Assembly: GCA_018606805.1 (NCBI GenBank)
Contig: JAGYWI010000007.1
Coordinates: 62,001 to 126,000 of the forward strand
Origin: Candidatus Magnetomicrobium cryptolimnococcus
GTDB taxonomy: Bacteria > Nitrospirota > Thermodesulfovibrionia > Thermodesulfovibrionales > Magnetobacteriaceae
Reading direction: 5' to 3'
Length of the DNA stretch: 64,000 nt
Positions 1-8,614 of this stretch are shown here, piece after piece. The stretch's first letter is position 1. Each line of letters starts with the position of its first letter. Both the position numbers and the translations under genes were made by a program. The notes below the pieces were generated by a model that saw nothing but the letters and a program-made list of their open reading frames with translations, ran no database searches and was not told where the DNA came from.

Positions 1-1154
1 TTTACGAAATTAACGGTTTCTTCAAGCATAGGGGTAAGAAACCCTTTTAAAGCTGCTATTTTAACAGGCTCTGACGCTATTTCAGCAGCCTCACCTATTA
101 ACTTTATATCAAATTTTCGCGCCACCCCTTCGTGAACTTGTGAGGCAAAAGCCCCCATCTTTTCAGCAAGGTCCAAATACGGTTTTAAAAGCATTACCTG
201 TTCAGACGGAATAGAGGGAAAGTTAACCGCATTTCGAATCGTCCCATTAATAAGATAATCAACTATCTGCTCACAAACAGCCAGTGCCACATTTTCTTGA
301 GCCTCCACCGTAGATGCCCCCAAATGTGGTGTGCACACCACTTCATCCAGTGATACTAGGCTGTAGTCATCAGGCGGCTCCTTTTCAAAGACATCAATAG
401 CAGCGCCTGCCACTTTACCGGATTTAATGGCATCGTAGAGGTCCTTTTCATTAACAATCCCACCGCGTGCGCAGTTAATAATTCTGACCCCGTCTTTCAT
501 CAATGCGATGGTGTCTTTATTGATCATATTTCTGGTTTCATTCGTAAGCGGCGTATGTACGGTAATTATATGAGACTGTTTGAAAAGTGTCTCAAGGGTA
601 ACTTTTCGGATACCAATCTTCTTTGCCTGCTCTTCACTTATAAAAGGGTCATAGCCAATAACATTCATCTCAAGACCAAGCGCCTTTTTTGCCACCTGTA
701 CACCGATATTTCCAAGACCAACAATACCGAGGGTTTTGTTATACAGTTCAATACCAGTGAGTTTCTTTTTTTCCCACTTACCGTTTTTTAAAGTCCTGTC
801 GGCAAGGGGGGTTTTCCTAATAAGGGCAAACATCATAGCAATGGTATGCTCTGCCGTGGTTATAGTATTTCCACCTGGCGTATTCATAACGACAATGCCT
901 TTTTTAGAAGCCGCCACTTTATCAACATTATCAAGGCCGGAGCCTGCACGGCCAATAACCATGAGATTCTTTGCCGAGTCAATCACCTCTTTCGTAACCT
1001 TAGTTGCGCTTCTTATGATAATTCCATTATATTGGTCTATACAACAAGTAAGCTCTTCTAAAGACATGCCTACTTTAACATCAACCTCAAGCCCTCCCTT
1101 TCGTAAGATATCTATCCCCTCAGCCGATATATTATCACTAACTAAAACCTTCAT
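1..1154 (-). CDS. serA: D-3-phosphoglycerate dehydrogenase, 3' end beyond window
   Basis: Oxidises 3-phosphoglycerate to 3-phosphohydroxypyruvate, the first step of serine synthesis. Reading the minus strand from ATG at 1154 gives about 384 residues opening MKVLVSDNISAEGIDIL. The NAD-binding motif GLGNIG lies near residue 146, and the catalytic Arg (NCARGG), Glu (VFEKEP) and His (CTPHLGAST) lie near 230, 259 and 277. The frame stays open to base 1, so the C-terminal part of the long (about 525 aa) SerA type, with its ASB and ACT regulatory domains, lies outside the window. It follows the aminotransferase gene by 56 bp on the same strand, so the two probably form a serine/glyoxylate operon. 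Confidence 0.95.
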   Translation of the reverse strand, partial: MKVLVSDNISAEGIDILRKGGLEVDVKVGMSLEELTCCIDQYNGIIIRSATKVTKEVIDSAKNLMVIGRAGSGLDNVDKVAASKKGIVVMNTPGGNTITTAEHTIAMMFALIRKTPLADRTLKNGKWEKKKLTGIELYNKTLGIVGLGNIGVQVAKKALGLEMNVIGYDPFISEEQAKKIGIRKVTLETLFKQSHIITVHTPLTNETRNMINKDTIALMKDGVRIINCARGGIVNEKDLYDAIKSGKVAGAAIDVFEKEPPDDYSLVSLDEVVCTPHLGASTVEAQENVALAVCEQIVDYLINGTIRNAVNFPSIPSEQVMLLKPYLDLAEKMGAFASQVHEGVARKFDIKLIGEAAEIASEPVKIAALKGFLTPMLEETVNFV

Positions 1155-1210
1155 CGTGAATATCTAACCTCCTATTTATCCAATTTATCCAAAATTAACT
1201 GTTAAATCTG

Positions 1211-2347
1211 CTACATTAATAGCTTCTCACAAACAGCCACGCCTGTACCGAAGGTAACCTCTTGTCCGAGCTTTTTCAGTGTCATTTCCACAGCCGATAT
1301 AGCAATAATAATGTCAAACCGGTCAGCAAAACCAAGATGCGCAATCCTAAAAATCTTCCCCTTTGCCTGATCCTGACCACCAGCGCAGGTTATACCAAAA
1401 TCCTCCCTTAGTACTTTATATACCTTCTGCCCGTCAACCCCCGGCGGACACTCCACGGCAGTTACACTATTTGCAGGCGATTCCTTTGCATACAATCCAA
1501 GCCCAAGGGCCTTAACAGCCTCCCTCGTCGCATTTGCAAGGTGCTCGTGTCTTTTAAACACGTTAGCAAGTCCCTCTTTTTCAATAATCTTCATAGCCTC
1601 ATTTAAGCCAATAATCAAAGTTACTGGAGAGGTAAAGTTAGTTTGGTTATCTTTAAGGTTTTTGCGCTCTGCCTTAAAATTAAAATAAAAGCGCGGTATA
1701 TCAGAAGACTCAGCACGCTTCCATGCCTTTTCCGAGACACTGACAAAGCTAAGCCCAGGCGGTAACATTAAACCCTTTTGAGAGCCCCCAACACACACAT
1801 CAATCCCCCACTCATCAGTTCGTATGTCATGGGCTACCAAGGCACTTATAGCATCAACGACAAACAAAACATCATCGTAACCTTTTAAAATGTTTCCAAT
1901 TGCCTGTATATCGTGATTAACCCCCGTTGACGTCTCCGTGTACTGTATGAAAACCCCCTTAATAGCAGGTGTTTTTTTAAGTAAGCTTTCAATCTCCTCA
2001 GGCTTAACGGCATACCCCCAGTCAACGTTAATCTCCTCAACCTCAAGCCCAAAGGTACGGCAAATCTTAGTCCAACGCTCCCCAAACTTCCCAGCATTAA
2101 CCACAATAACCTTATCGCCCTTACTAAAAAAGTTGTTAACCGCACCAACCATCCCGCCAGTACCCGTAGCTGTTAGTACTAAGACATCGTTGTTGGTCTG
2201 ATAAAGCCGTTTAAGGGCATTTTTAGCATATTCAAAAATCGGAATAAAATCCGGCGAGCGATGATGCACAATAGGCATAGCCATAGCGTTTAGAACCTCA
2301 GGGGGCACGGGTGTCGGTCCTGGAGCTAACAAATATTTTTTAAGCAT
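1211..2347 (-). CDS. Class V aminotransferase (serine/alanine-glyoxylate type)
   Basis: PLP-dependent aminotransferase of the serine-glyoxylate / alanine-glyoxylate / serine-pyruvate group, about 378 residues. The start LLAPGPTPVPPEVL and the PLP-lysine motif GGSQKGLMLPPG are typical. I place the start at ATG 2347 rather than the in-frame ATG at 2362, because the strong ribosome site GGAGG overlaps the upstream ATG and sits about 7 bases before the downstream one. It lies directly upstream of serA, which supports a role in serine or phosphoserine metabolism; some thermophilic and deep-branching bacteria use such enzymes there. The exact substrate cannot be told from sequence. Confidence 0.9.
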   Translation of the reverse strand: MLKKYLLAPGPTPVPPEVLNAMAMPIVHHRSPDFIPIFEYAKNALKRLYQTNNDVLVLTATGTGGMVGAVNNFFSKGDKVIVVNAGKFGERWTKICRTFGLEVEEINVDWGYAVKPEEIESLLKKTPAIKGVFIQYTETSTGVNHDIQAIGNILKGYDDVLFVVDAISALVAHDIRTDEWGIDVCVGGSQKGLMLPPGLSFVSVSEKAWKRAESSDIPRFYFNFKAERKNLKDNQTNFTSPVTLIIGLNEAMKIIEKEGLANVFKRHEHLANATREAVKALGLGLYAKESPANSVTAVECPPGVDGQKVYKVLREDFGITCAGGQDQAKGKIFRIAHLGFADRFDIIIAISAVEMTLKKLGQEVTFGTGVAVCEKLLM

Positions 2348-2618
2348 AAAGGTATCCTCCATAAACTAGTCAAAACAGATTGTAAATAACTGTATCATTT
2401 TGACGGCATAAATGTGAAATAATAATTTATTTGCAAACAAATGATTTGACTATTATAATAAAAATAGAATAATTTATGGTAGATTATTTAAACTATGATA
2501 TTGTTGGTAATATAATTTAATATATGTATTAATGATGGATACCTTTTTGAATATTAATTAAGGATGATGACCAATCATATGAATCCATCAATAAAATTAG
2601 TCAGGAGGTGAAACTAGT
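2348..2618. promoter_or_regulatory. Divergent intergenic region
   Basis: Very AT-rich spacer between the divergent aminotransferase and PIN/TRAM genes, so promoters for both directions must lie here. A TTGACT followed by AT-rich sequence is visible near 2456, but no convincing spaced -10 partner stands out. The ribosome site AGGAGGTG at 2603-2610 belongs to the rightward gene. Confidence 0.4.
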
Positions 2619-3590
2619 TTGTGGATATTAAGACTTATAGTCATAGTGTTGTTTGGCATAAGCGGTTATTTTTTATCTAAAGAATATGGCCTTACATATA
2701 AAGGTCCCGTAACAGCCGGTATTGTAGCATTTTGTGTAATTATCTTGGAACTATCCCTGCGTAAAGTACGGGTAGGTAAGATAATTGGTGCAACTATTGG
2801 GCTTGCGGTAGGAATAATACTGGCAAATCTTATTATGCTTCCACTAAGAACCTTTATAAGCGACGTCTTTTTAGTGTCTTTTATAATCTATGCATCAGCA
2901 GGATACACAGGTCTTTTAATAGGTTTTTCAAAGGGTGAAAACCTGACAACAGCAGCTATAAGCAGATTTTTTAGGGGACAAAGTGCCGAGGAAAACTTAA
3001 AACTCCTTGACACAAGCGCGATTATTGACGGCCGTATAGCCGACGTGTGTGATACTGGTTTTATGGAAGGTGCCTTTGTAGTACCGCAGTTTATTTTGCA
3101 GGAGCTGCAACATATAGCAGACTCATCAGATTCAATGAAAAGAAGTAGAGGCAGAAGAGGGCTTGATATTTTACATAAAATACAAAAGCTCTCCGGCATT
3201 ACTGTAAAAATCATTGACGATGACTTTCCTAAAATAAAAGAGGTTGACTCTAAACTTGTAGCACTTGCCAAAATGTTAAATGGTAAAATCATAACAAACG
3301 ACTTCAATCTAAATAAGGTTGCGCAGCTTCACGACGTTCAAGTACTAAATATAAACGATCTGTCTAATGCGCTAAAGCCTGTTGTACTGCCAGGGGAGAT
3401 GATGAAGGTATTTATAATAAAAGAGGGCAAGGAATCTAATCAAGGGGTTGCGTACACAGATGACGGGACAATGGTTGTTGTTGAAAATGCGCGTAAACAA
3501 ATTGGAAGAAACGTGGACGTCGTTGTAACAAGCGTACTACAGACAACAGCAGGAAGGCTCATATTTTCAAAACCTGTTAATGAATATTGA
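2619..3590 (+). CDS. PIN/TRAM domain membrane protein (YacL-like)
   Basis: Integral membrane protein of 323 residues with about four hydrophobic segments in the first 110 residues. A PIN nuclease-type domain follows (LLDTSAIIDGRIADVC, with further acidic residues at LVALAKML and ITNDFNLNKVAQ), then a C-terminal TRAM RNA-binding domain. This matches the Bacillus YacL family, usually about 360 aa. The start is TTG at 2619, supported by AGGAGGTG eight bases upstream. It lies just upstream of ispD/ispF, a common arrangement for this family. The cellular substrate is unknown; a membrane-tethered RNase is the usual guess. Confidence 0.88.
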   Translation: MWILRLIVIVLFGISGYFLSKEYGLTYKGPVTAGIVAFCVIILELSLRKVRVGKIIGATIGLAVGIILANLIMLPLRTFISDVFLVSFIIYASAGYTGLLIGFSKGENLTTAAISRFFRGQSAEENLKLLDTSAIIDGRIADVCDTGFMEGAFVVPQFILQELQHIADSSDSMKRSRGRRGLDILHKIQKLSGITVKIIDDDFPKIKEVDSKLVALAKMLNGKIITNDFNLNKVAQLHDVQVLNINDLSNALKPVVLPGEMMKVFIIKEGKESNQGVAYTDDGTMVVVENARKQIGRNVDVVVTSVLQTTAGRLIFSKPVNEY

Positions 3591-3611
3591 CATACGCTGT
3601 AATTATAAAGG

Positions 3612-3647
3612 AAGGTCCCTATGCACGTGTTTAAGCATGGGGACCTT
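3612..3647 (+). other. 13-bp stem-loop between PIN/TRAM gene and ispD
   Basis: AAGGTCCCTATGC (3612-3624) pairs with GCATGGGGACCTT (3635-3647) around a 10-base loop, with a single G-U pair. There is no T-tract after it, so it is not a canonical intrinsic terminator. It may stabilise or process the transcript between the PIN/TRAM gene and ispD, or contribute to termination. Confidence 0.6.
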
Positions 3648-3706
3648 AACACAAAGAGTAATTCCCTTAAGTTTTTAATAATAAAGGAAGAAACTGGAGA
3701 CTAAAC

Positions 3707-4414
3707 ATGTACACAATAGCAATAATACCAATGGCTGGTTCGGGAACGCGATTTGGTTCAAAAAAAAATAAGGCATTCTATCCATTATCAGAGAAGCCGA
3801 TAGCGCTGTGGGTTTTAAATGCCTTTCAAAATACACCTGAAATAAATGAAATAATACCCGTATTTAAAGATGAAGACTTTAACGAAGGACTCGATATTAT
3901 TGAAAAAAATGGGATAACAAAGGTTACAAAAATAGCCCCAGGCGGTCCAACAAGACAAGAATCAGTCTACCATGCCCTTAATCTAATAAACGACAGGGCA
4001 CAAGTGGTAGTCATACACGACGGGGCAAGACCCCTAGTACGCTCACAACTAATAAGTGCCACTATTAAAGAACTATATACAGATGACGGCGTTATCTGTG
4101 CCGTACCAGTTAAAGATACCATTAAGGAAGTAAAGGATGACTATGTTAAAAAAACTTTAAGCCGAAACATACTAAGGGCTGTGCAAACGCCCCAGACATT
4201 TTACTTAAAAAGTCTACTTGAGGCATACAAGAAAACACAAGACCTCACGGAATACACTGACGATGCCTCTATACTGGAAAGATGGGGCGGTAAAGTTAAG
4301 GTTATACCGGGGGACTACAGAAACTTGAAGGTAACCACTGTTGAAGATATAGAATATGCCGAATACATATTAAGGCGTGAACAAAGATTACAAGCGTTAA
4401 AAAAAGATAAATAA
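3707..4414 (+). CDS. ispD: 2-C-methyl-D-erythritol 4-phosphate cytidylyltransferase
   Basis: Converts MEP plus CTP to CDP-ME in the non-mevalonate isoprenoid pathway. At 235 residues it is the normal length. The CTP-binding motif is IIPMAGSGTRFGSKKNKAFY at residues 6-25; HDGARPLV and VPVKDTIKEV supply the other conserved active-site segments. The C-terminus is slightly Lys/Arg-rich. ispF follows after 17 bp, so the two are almost certainly co-transcribed. Confidence 0.96.
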   Translation: MYTIAIIPMAGSGTRFGSKKNKAFYPLSEKPIALWVLNAFQNTPEINEIIPVFKDEDFNEGLDIIEKNGITKVTKIAPGGPTRQESVYHALNLINDRAQVVVIHDGARPLVRSQLISATIKELYTDDGVICAVPVKDTIKEVKDDYVKKTLSRNILRAVQTPQTFYLKSLLEAYKKTQDLTEYTDDASILERWGGKVKVIPGDYRNLKVTTVEDIEYAEYILRREQRLQALKKDK

Positions 4415-4431
4415 ATGGATTAAAAAAAATA

Positions 4432-4902
4432 ATGAGAGTTGGTATTGGATACGATTCACACAGATTGGTAAGCGGCAGACCATTGATAATCGGAGGCGTG
4501 CGACTTCCCCATGAGAAAGGCTTATTGGGGCATTCAGATGGCGACGTGCTGTGTCATAGCATAATAGATGCCTTGTTGGGTGCAGGTGGACTTGGCAATA
4601 TTGGCAACCTGTTTCCAGATACAGATAAGCGCTGGAAAGATGCCGATAGCATTTTATTACTAAAATCAGTTGTTGAAATGGTTAAAGCGGCTGGGTTTGA
4701 AATTACGTGGATTGATTGTGTGATTATTGCCGAAAAACCAAAGCTATCACCCCATATGGACAGCATGAAAAATAGACTATCAACAGCCGGAATTCAGGCA
4801 AATAATATAAACATAAAGGCAAAAACAAACGAGGGCATGGGATTTATCGGAAAAGAAGAGGGTATTGTAGCCCTAACCACATGCCTTTTAACTAAAATAT
4901 AA
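4432..4902 (+). CDS. ispF: 2-C-methyl-D-erythritol 2,4-cyclodiphosphate synthase
   Basis: Cyclises CDP-ME 2-phosphate to MEcPP with release of CMP. At 156 residues it is standard length. The divalent-metal ligands are visible in GIGYDSHRL (Asp and His) and in HSDGDVLCHSIIDALLGA; the KAKTNEGMGFIGKEEGIV segment near the C-terminus is the family signature. It sits directly downstream of ispD, as in many bacteria. Confidence 0.96.
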   Translation: MRVGIGYDSHRLVSGRPLIIGGVRLPHEKGLLGHSDGDVLCHSIIDALLGAGGLGNIGNLFPDTDKRWKDADSILLLKSVVEMVKAAGFEITWIDCVIIAEKPKLSPHMDSMKNRLSTAGIQANNINIKAKTNEGMGFIGKEEGIVALTTCLLTKI

Positions 4903-4927
4903 ACAATAAACATTTAAGGAGTGTACA

Positions 4928-5137
4928 ATGACTCAAATAGAAAGATTAAAAACGCTGGTTGAACACTGGATAGAACATAACGATGAACACGAGGAAACCT
5001 ATCGGCAATGGGAAGAACAGTTAAAGACTATGGGATATGATGATTTATCTCAAAGCTTCAATAAAATCTGCACAGAATCGGCTAAATTAAATAAACTATT
5101 TAAAGATACGCTGGATTTAATAGAGGAAAAAATTTAG
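4928..5137 (+). CDS. Small conserved helical protein, function unknown
   Basis: A 69-residue, highly charged, all-helical protein (EHWIEHNDEHEETYRQWEEQ) preceded by a clear ribosome site (AAGGAGTG, 4916-4923). Its spacing behind ispF suggests co-transcription. Small proteins with the HWxEHNxEH pattern recur in anaerobic bacteria and archaea, to my recollection without an assigned function. The His/Glu-rich helix could bind metal; that is speculation. Confidence 0.7.
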   Translation: MTQIERLKTLVEHWIEHNDEHEETYRQWEEQLKTMGYDDLSQSFNKICTESAKLNKLFKDTLDLIEEKI

Positions 5138-5206
5138 GGTTTACCATAATTAATATAATGTATTAACACGAAGAGCACTTCAAAACAGATATAAACCAAA
5201 ATATAG

Positions 5207-6100
5207 ATGAAAAAAATACATATACCACCAATAAAGTGTCAGGGAATAAAAACTAAATTAATACCATTAATTTTATGCAATATAAATCATACAAAAAACG
5301 GTAAATGGATAGAACCATTTTTGGGTTCTGGAGTAGTAGGCTTCAATCATTCTCCACCTATAGCATTGTTTGCTGATATAAACCCCCATATAATAGATTT
5401 TTATAATGCGCTAAAAAAAAGACTCATTAGGCCAGAAACTGTTAGAAGTTTTTTGGAGGAAGAAGGAAATAAGCTTAAACTAATCGGTGAAGAATACTAT
5501 TATGAGGTTAGAGAACGCTTTAACAGAAATAATAATCCTTTAGATATGCTTTTTTTAAATAGAGCATGTTTTAATGGAATCATGAGATTTAATAAAAAGG
5601 GATATTATAATGTCCCTTTTGGACATAAACCCAATAGATTCTCAAAGGCTTACATTACTAAAATAGTTAACCAAGTACAGTTTGTATACAATATAATTCA
5701 AGTAAAAAAATGGGAATTTCATTGCCAAGATTTTAGAGAGATTATAGCAGAAGCAGAAGTAAACGACTTTATTTATTGCGATCCACCATATATTGGAAGA
5801 CATGTTGACTATTATGGCTCGTGGACTGAAAAAGATGAAAAAGACATTTTTACTATGTTAGAAAACACTAAAGCTAATTTTATTTTTTCAACATGGTTTG
5901 CAAATAAATACAGGAAAAATGAATTTATTGACAAATACTGGGAAAAATTTTTTATTATAAAAAATGAGCATTTCTATTTTGTTGGTTCAAAAGAGGAATA
6001 CAGAAATTCAATAACCGAAGCACTCATTATGAATTATCCACCACAAAATATTAGCTCAGTAAATACAAACCCCAACGAAATCATTTTAGCACTATTTTAA
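5207..6100 (+). CDS. D12 class adenine-N6 DNA methyltransferase (Dam-like)
   Basis: Methylates adenine in DNA with S-adenosylmethionine. The motif order is X-I-TRD-IV, the alpha (Dam/DpnM) arrangement: an N-terminal KCQGIKTKLIP resembles motif X, FLGSGVVG at about residues 39-46 is motif I, and YCDPPYIGRHVDYY near residue 190 is the catalytic DPPY motif. It has 297 residues and is more AT-rich and Lys/Asn-rich than its neighbours, with no obvious ribosome site, which suggests transfer. No restriction endonuclease of a matching family is adjacent, so it looks like a solitary methylase. The recognition sequence cannot be deduced. Confidence 0.88.
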   Translation: MKKIHIPPIKCQGIKTKLIPLILCNINHTKNGKWIEPFLGSGVVGFNHSPPIALFADINPHIIDFYNALKKRLIRPETVRSFLEEEGNKLKLIGEEYYYEVRERFNRNNNPLDMLFLNRACFNGIMRFNKKGYYNVPFGHKPNRFSKAYITKIVNQVQFVYNIIQVKKWEFHCQDFREIIAEAEVNDFIYCDPPYIGRHVDYYGSWTEKDEKDIFTMLENTKANFIFSTWFANKYRKNEFIDKYWEKFFIIKNEHFYFVGSKEEYRNSITEALIMNYPPQNISSVNTNPNEIILALF

Positions 6101-6135
6101 TATTATAATGTTTTTAAATTCACTACAAGCTTCAC

Positions 6136-6654
6136 TTAAAGTATAAAAACTTCCTTGATATTTATTTGTAATCCTTCAATTACTTTAGAGCTAACATTCC
6201 CTTGTCCCTCTGCTGATGAAAACAGCCTATACCTCTCTCCTTCAATAGTTAACACTTGAATTATTTCCAGCTCTGGAATAATAATCCAATACTCCGGAAC
6301 CTTATATGTTTCGTATATTTCTTTTTTAATAATAGTATCTCTACTATACGAACCTTGGGATATTATCTCACACACCATATCAGGTATTCCCCTGACCCAG
6401 TCTTGAAAAATCCACATATTCTCTTTTTTGATAAATAAAAGATCAGGTTGCAGACGGTCCACCCCTTCTTTGAAAATAACATCAAGAGGGGAAAAATACA
6501 CCCTTCCTAACCCTTTTTGCTGTACGTATACGTCAAATATCCTAAAAAGATTGGCAGCAATTGATTGATGTTTGCCAAAAGGGCTTGGTCCCATACTCTC
6601 CTTTCCATTTATGAACTCTGTTAAATCAAAATCTCTACATAATATTGTTTCCAT
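6136..6654 (-). CDS. Uma2 family (DUF820) PD-(D/E)XK-fold protein
   Basis: A 172-residue protein with the Uma2/DUF820 plan: N-terminal GPSPFGKHQSIAANL, then LQPDLLFI, PDMVCEIIS, KKEIYETYKVPEYWII. The Asp of QPD, Glu of CEIIS and Lys of the KKEIYETY helix are the usual nuclease-like positions. Members are abundant in cyanobacteria and filamentous or deep-branching phyla, and their role is unproven; putative endonuclease or transposon-derived are the common labels. It is convergent with the methylase, so it is not an obvious R-M partner. Confidence 0.8.
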   Translation of the reverse strand: METILCRDFDLTEFINGKESMGPSPFGKHQSIAANLFRIFDVYVQQKGLGRVYFSPLDVIFKEGVDRLQPDLLFIKKENMWIFQDWVRGIPDMVCEIISQGSYSRDTIIKKEIYETYKVPEYWIIIPELEIIQVLTIEGERYRLFSSAEGQGNVSSKVIEGLQINIKEVFIL

Positions 6655-6731
6655 AAATAATATTATACCACAAAAAGATAGTTTTCAATACACCTATGAC
6701 ACCTCCCTGTTTTTCCCCCTCTCTTTATCTT

Positions 6732-7571
6732 TTATTCTTCATCTTTTGGTACTACAGCCAACTCTCTCATTATTTTCAATTTATTTGAAATACCAAGGTT
6801 TGGTTTATACAACCTATCCCCAATTTTAAGACCAACTGGTACATTATTTTTAAACAGATGTAATATATAATACGCTATGCAGGACACCTTTTCTTCCACT
6901 GAATTAAAGCTAATCTTATCATACTCAATAACAATGGGTCGGTTTGCCTCAAAGGCAAATTCCTTTGTCTTTAGAGAACCGGTTTTAGCAGTAGCCTTCC
7001 AGCTTATATATTTAAGAGGATCGCCTTTTATGTAGCTTCTAACGGAAAGCATTTCTGCCCCAGAACCCATTTTGCTTGCAAAGACCTCCCCCACAGTTCC
7101 ATAACCTCGTTCAAAATACCATGCAAATTCACAGCGTCTTGGTGCAGGAAACACTATTACATCAAAAGTCTTTTTTATTTTTCTACACCGAACAAAAAAA
7201 TTAAATGGAAACACCGAGCACACATAAATATCGTCTACGGTATAAGCCCCTCTTTTAGAAAACGTCAATGTCATAAAGGCTTCTGCCTCAGATAGTGAAT
7301 CAATAAAGGGAAAAAGCACTCTACTTTCCCCAACAATCACATTTAAAAGAAAAACCGGTATGTATTTCTTTTGATTTTTAATTTTAATCCTTACAGGAAA
7401 GGGTTTAGCACAGTATAACTCCGTAGGAAACTCCAGTTCTAAGTCAAGATACATCAGATTTTTTCTACCAAAATAGCCAGATATCCCCATAAACCCAAGC
7501 AAAGCTGCATCTATTAAATAAATAAGATTATTACCCGTATTAGTAGCGGCAAGCCCCAATAAAATAGACAA
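6732..7571 (-). CDS. DUF58 domain protein (MoxR partner)
   Basis: Membrane-anchored DUF58 protein with an N-terminal hydrophobic pair, an immunoglobulin-like segment and the hallmark SVRSYIKGDPLKYISWKATA near residue 170. DUF58 proteins act with MoxR AAA ATPases, probably in assembling or activating cell-surface complexes. The listed start is TTG at 7571. The reading frame continues upstream with family-like sequence (NKAGWLYIIL before SILLGLAATNTGNN) to about 7605 but contains no ATG, GTG or TTG there. The true start may therefore be an ATT or ATA codon overlapping the moxR stop. Confidence 0.85.
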   Translation of the reverse strand: MSILLGLAATNTGNNLIYLIDAALLGFMGISGYFGRKNLMYLDLELEFPTELYCAKPFPVRIKIKNQKKYIPVFLLNVIVGESRVLFPFIDSLSEAEAFMTLTFSKRGAYTVDDIYVCSVFPFNFFVRCRKIKKTFDVIVFPAPRRCEFAWYFERGYGTVGEVFASKMGSGAEMLSVRSYIKGDPLKYISWKATAKTGSLKTKEFAFEANRPIVIEYDKISFNSVEEKVSCIAYYILHLFKNNVPVGLKIGDRLYKPNLGISNKLKIMRELAVVPKDEE

Positions 7572-7606
7572 AATTATATAAAGCCACCCCGCCTTATTTA
7601 TTACAA

Positions 7607-8530
7607 TTACAGGGGAACTTTTACTTCTTCCACGACTGATCTGACTATCTCCTCTTTATTTATTACCTCATATTCTTCTTTAAAAACCACCCTGTGAGTT
7701 ATAACATAGGGTGCAAGACTTTTAATATCCTCTGGAATAACAAAGTCTCTTGCATAAAAATAGGCATGCACCTTTGCCGTAGAACTGATAGCCAAAGCAC
7801 CACGCGTAGATACTCCAGAGACCATATACTTACTTTTTCTTGTAGCTTCTACAATATTCATAATATACTCAAGAATATTATCAGACAGATAGACTTGCCC
7901 CCGTATAGCTTCAATCATATCAAGGCAGCTTTTCTCATCCATGAATGGTTTCATGTTATAAAGCTCTTCACGTTTACTACCGTTTTTTATAATATCCTTT
8001 TCAGCTTCCCTAGACGGATAGCCAATACCTGTTTTCATCATAAACCTGTCAAGTTGCGATTCCGGCAACGGAAATGTCCCATACTGCTCAACAGGATTTT
8101 GTGTTGCTATGACAAAAAAAGGTTTCACTAACTTATAAGTCTTCTCCTCAATAGTAACTTGCTTTTCCCCCATAGCCTCTAAAAGAGCGCTTTGTGTTTT
8201 CGGTGTTGCTCGGTTTATTTCATCAACCAAGACAATATTATTAAAAATAGGCCCCCTATGAAATTCAAACTCGGCTGTATTTTTATTGTAAATAGAAAGC
8301 CCAGTAATATCAGATGGTAGCAGATCACTCGTACACTGGATTCTACCAAAAGAAAGTCCCAATGCCTTAGCTATACCTATGGCAAGGGTGGTTTTACCAA
8401 GCCCTGGAAGGTCTTCAATTAAGAGATGCCCACGGGCAAAAAAACAGGTAAGCGCTAACCGCAGTGCAGCTTCTTTACCTTGCAGATATTTTGACAAAAA
8501 TAACAGTAATGTATTTATCTTTTCATTCAT
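7607..8530 (-). CDS. MoxR family AAA+ ATPase
   Basis: MoxR-type ATPase of 307 residues. Walker A is EDLPGLGKTTLA (about residues 38-49) and Walker B is IVLVDEINRATPKTQ. QNPVEQYGTFPLPESQLDRF is the family signature with the sensor and Arg positions. It precedes the DUF58 gene on the same strand with the coding regions touching, the classic MoxR-DUF58 pair. The VWA-domain protein often found downstream is absent here. Likely a chaperone for a surface or metal-dependent complex. Confidence 0.93.
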   Translation of the reverse strand: MNEKINTLLLFLSKYLQGKEAALRLALTCFFARGHLLIEDLPGLGKTTLAIGIAKALGLSFGRIQCTSDLLPSDITGLSIYNKNTAEFEFHRGPIFNNIVLVDEINRATPKTQSALLEAMGEKQVTIEEKTYKLVKPFFVIATQNPVEQYGTFPLPESQLDRFMMKTGIGYPSREAEKDIIKNGSKREELYNMKPFMDEKSCLDMIEAIRGQVYLSDNILEYIMNIVEATRKSKYMVSGVSTRGALAISSTAKVHAYFYARDFVIPEDIKSLAPYVITHRVVFKEEYEVINKEEIVRSVVEEVKVPL

Positions 8531-8614
8531 AAGTAAAGATTATATCAGAAAAAAAGAAAAAAAACATAGCCCCCTGTTGAATTAACTTGCAAAACAAGTG
8601 TGATATATAGGAAA

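Noticed and set aside
736-1167. Plus-strand frame of 143 codons over serA
   Set aside because: The minus strand carries an unbroken SerA with all catalytic motifs, so the plus frame is antisense.
5207-6654. Methylase plus Uma2 protein as a restriction-modification pair
   Set aside because: They are convergent, the Uma2 family is not a known type II partner of Dam-like methylases, and nothing else supports restriction.
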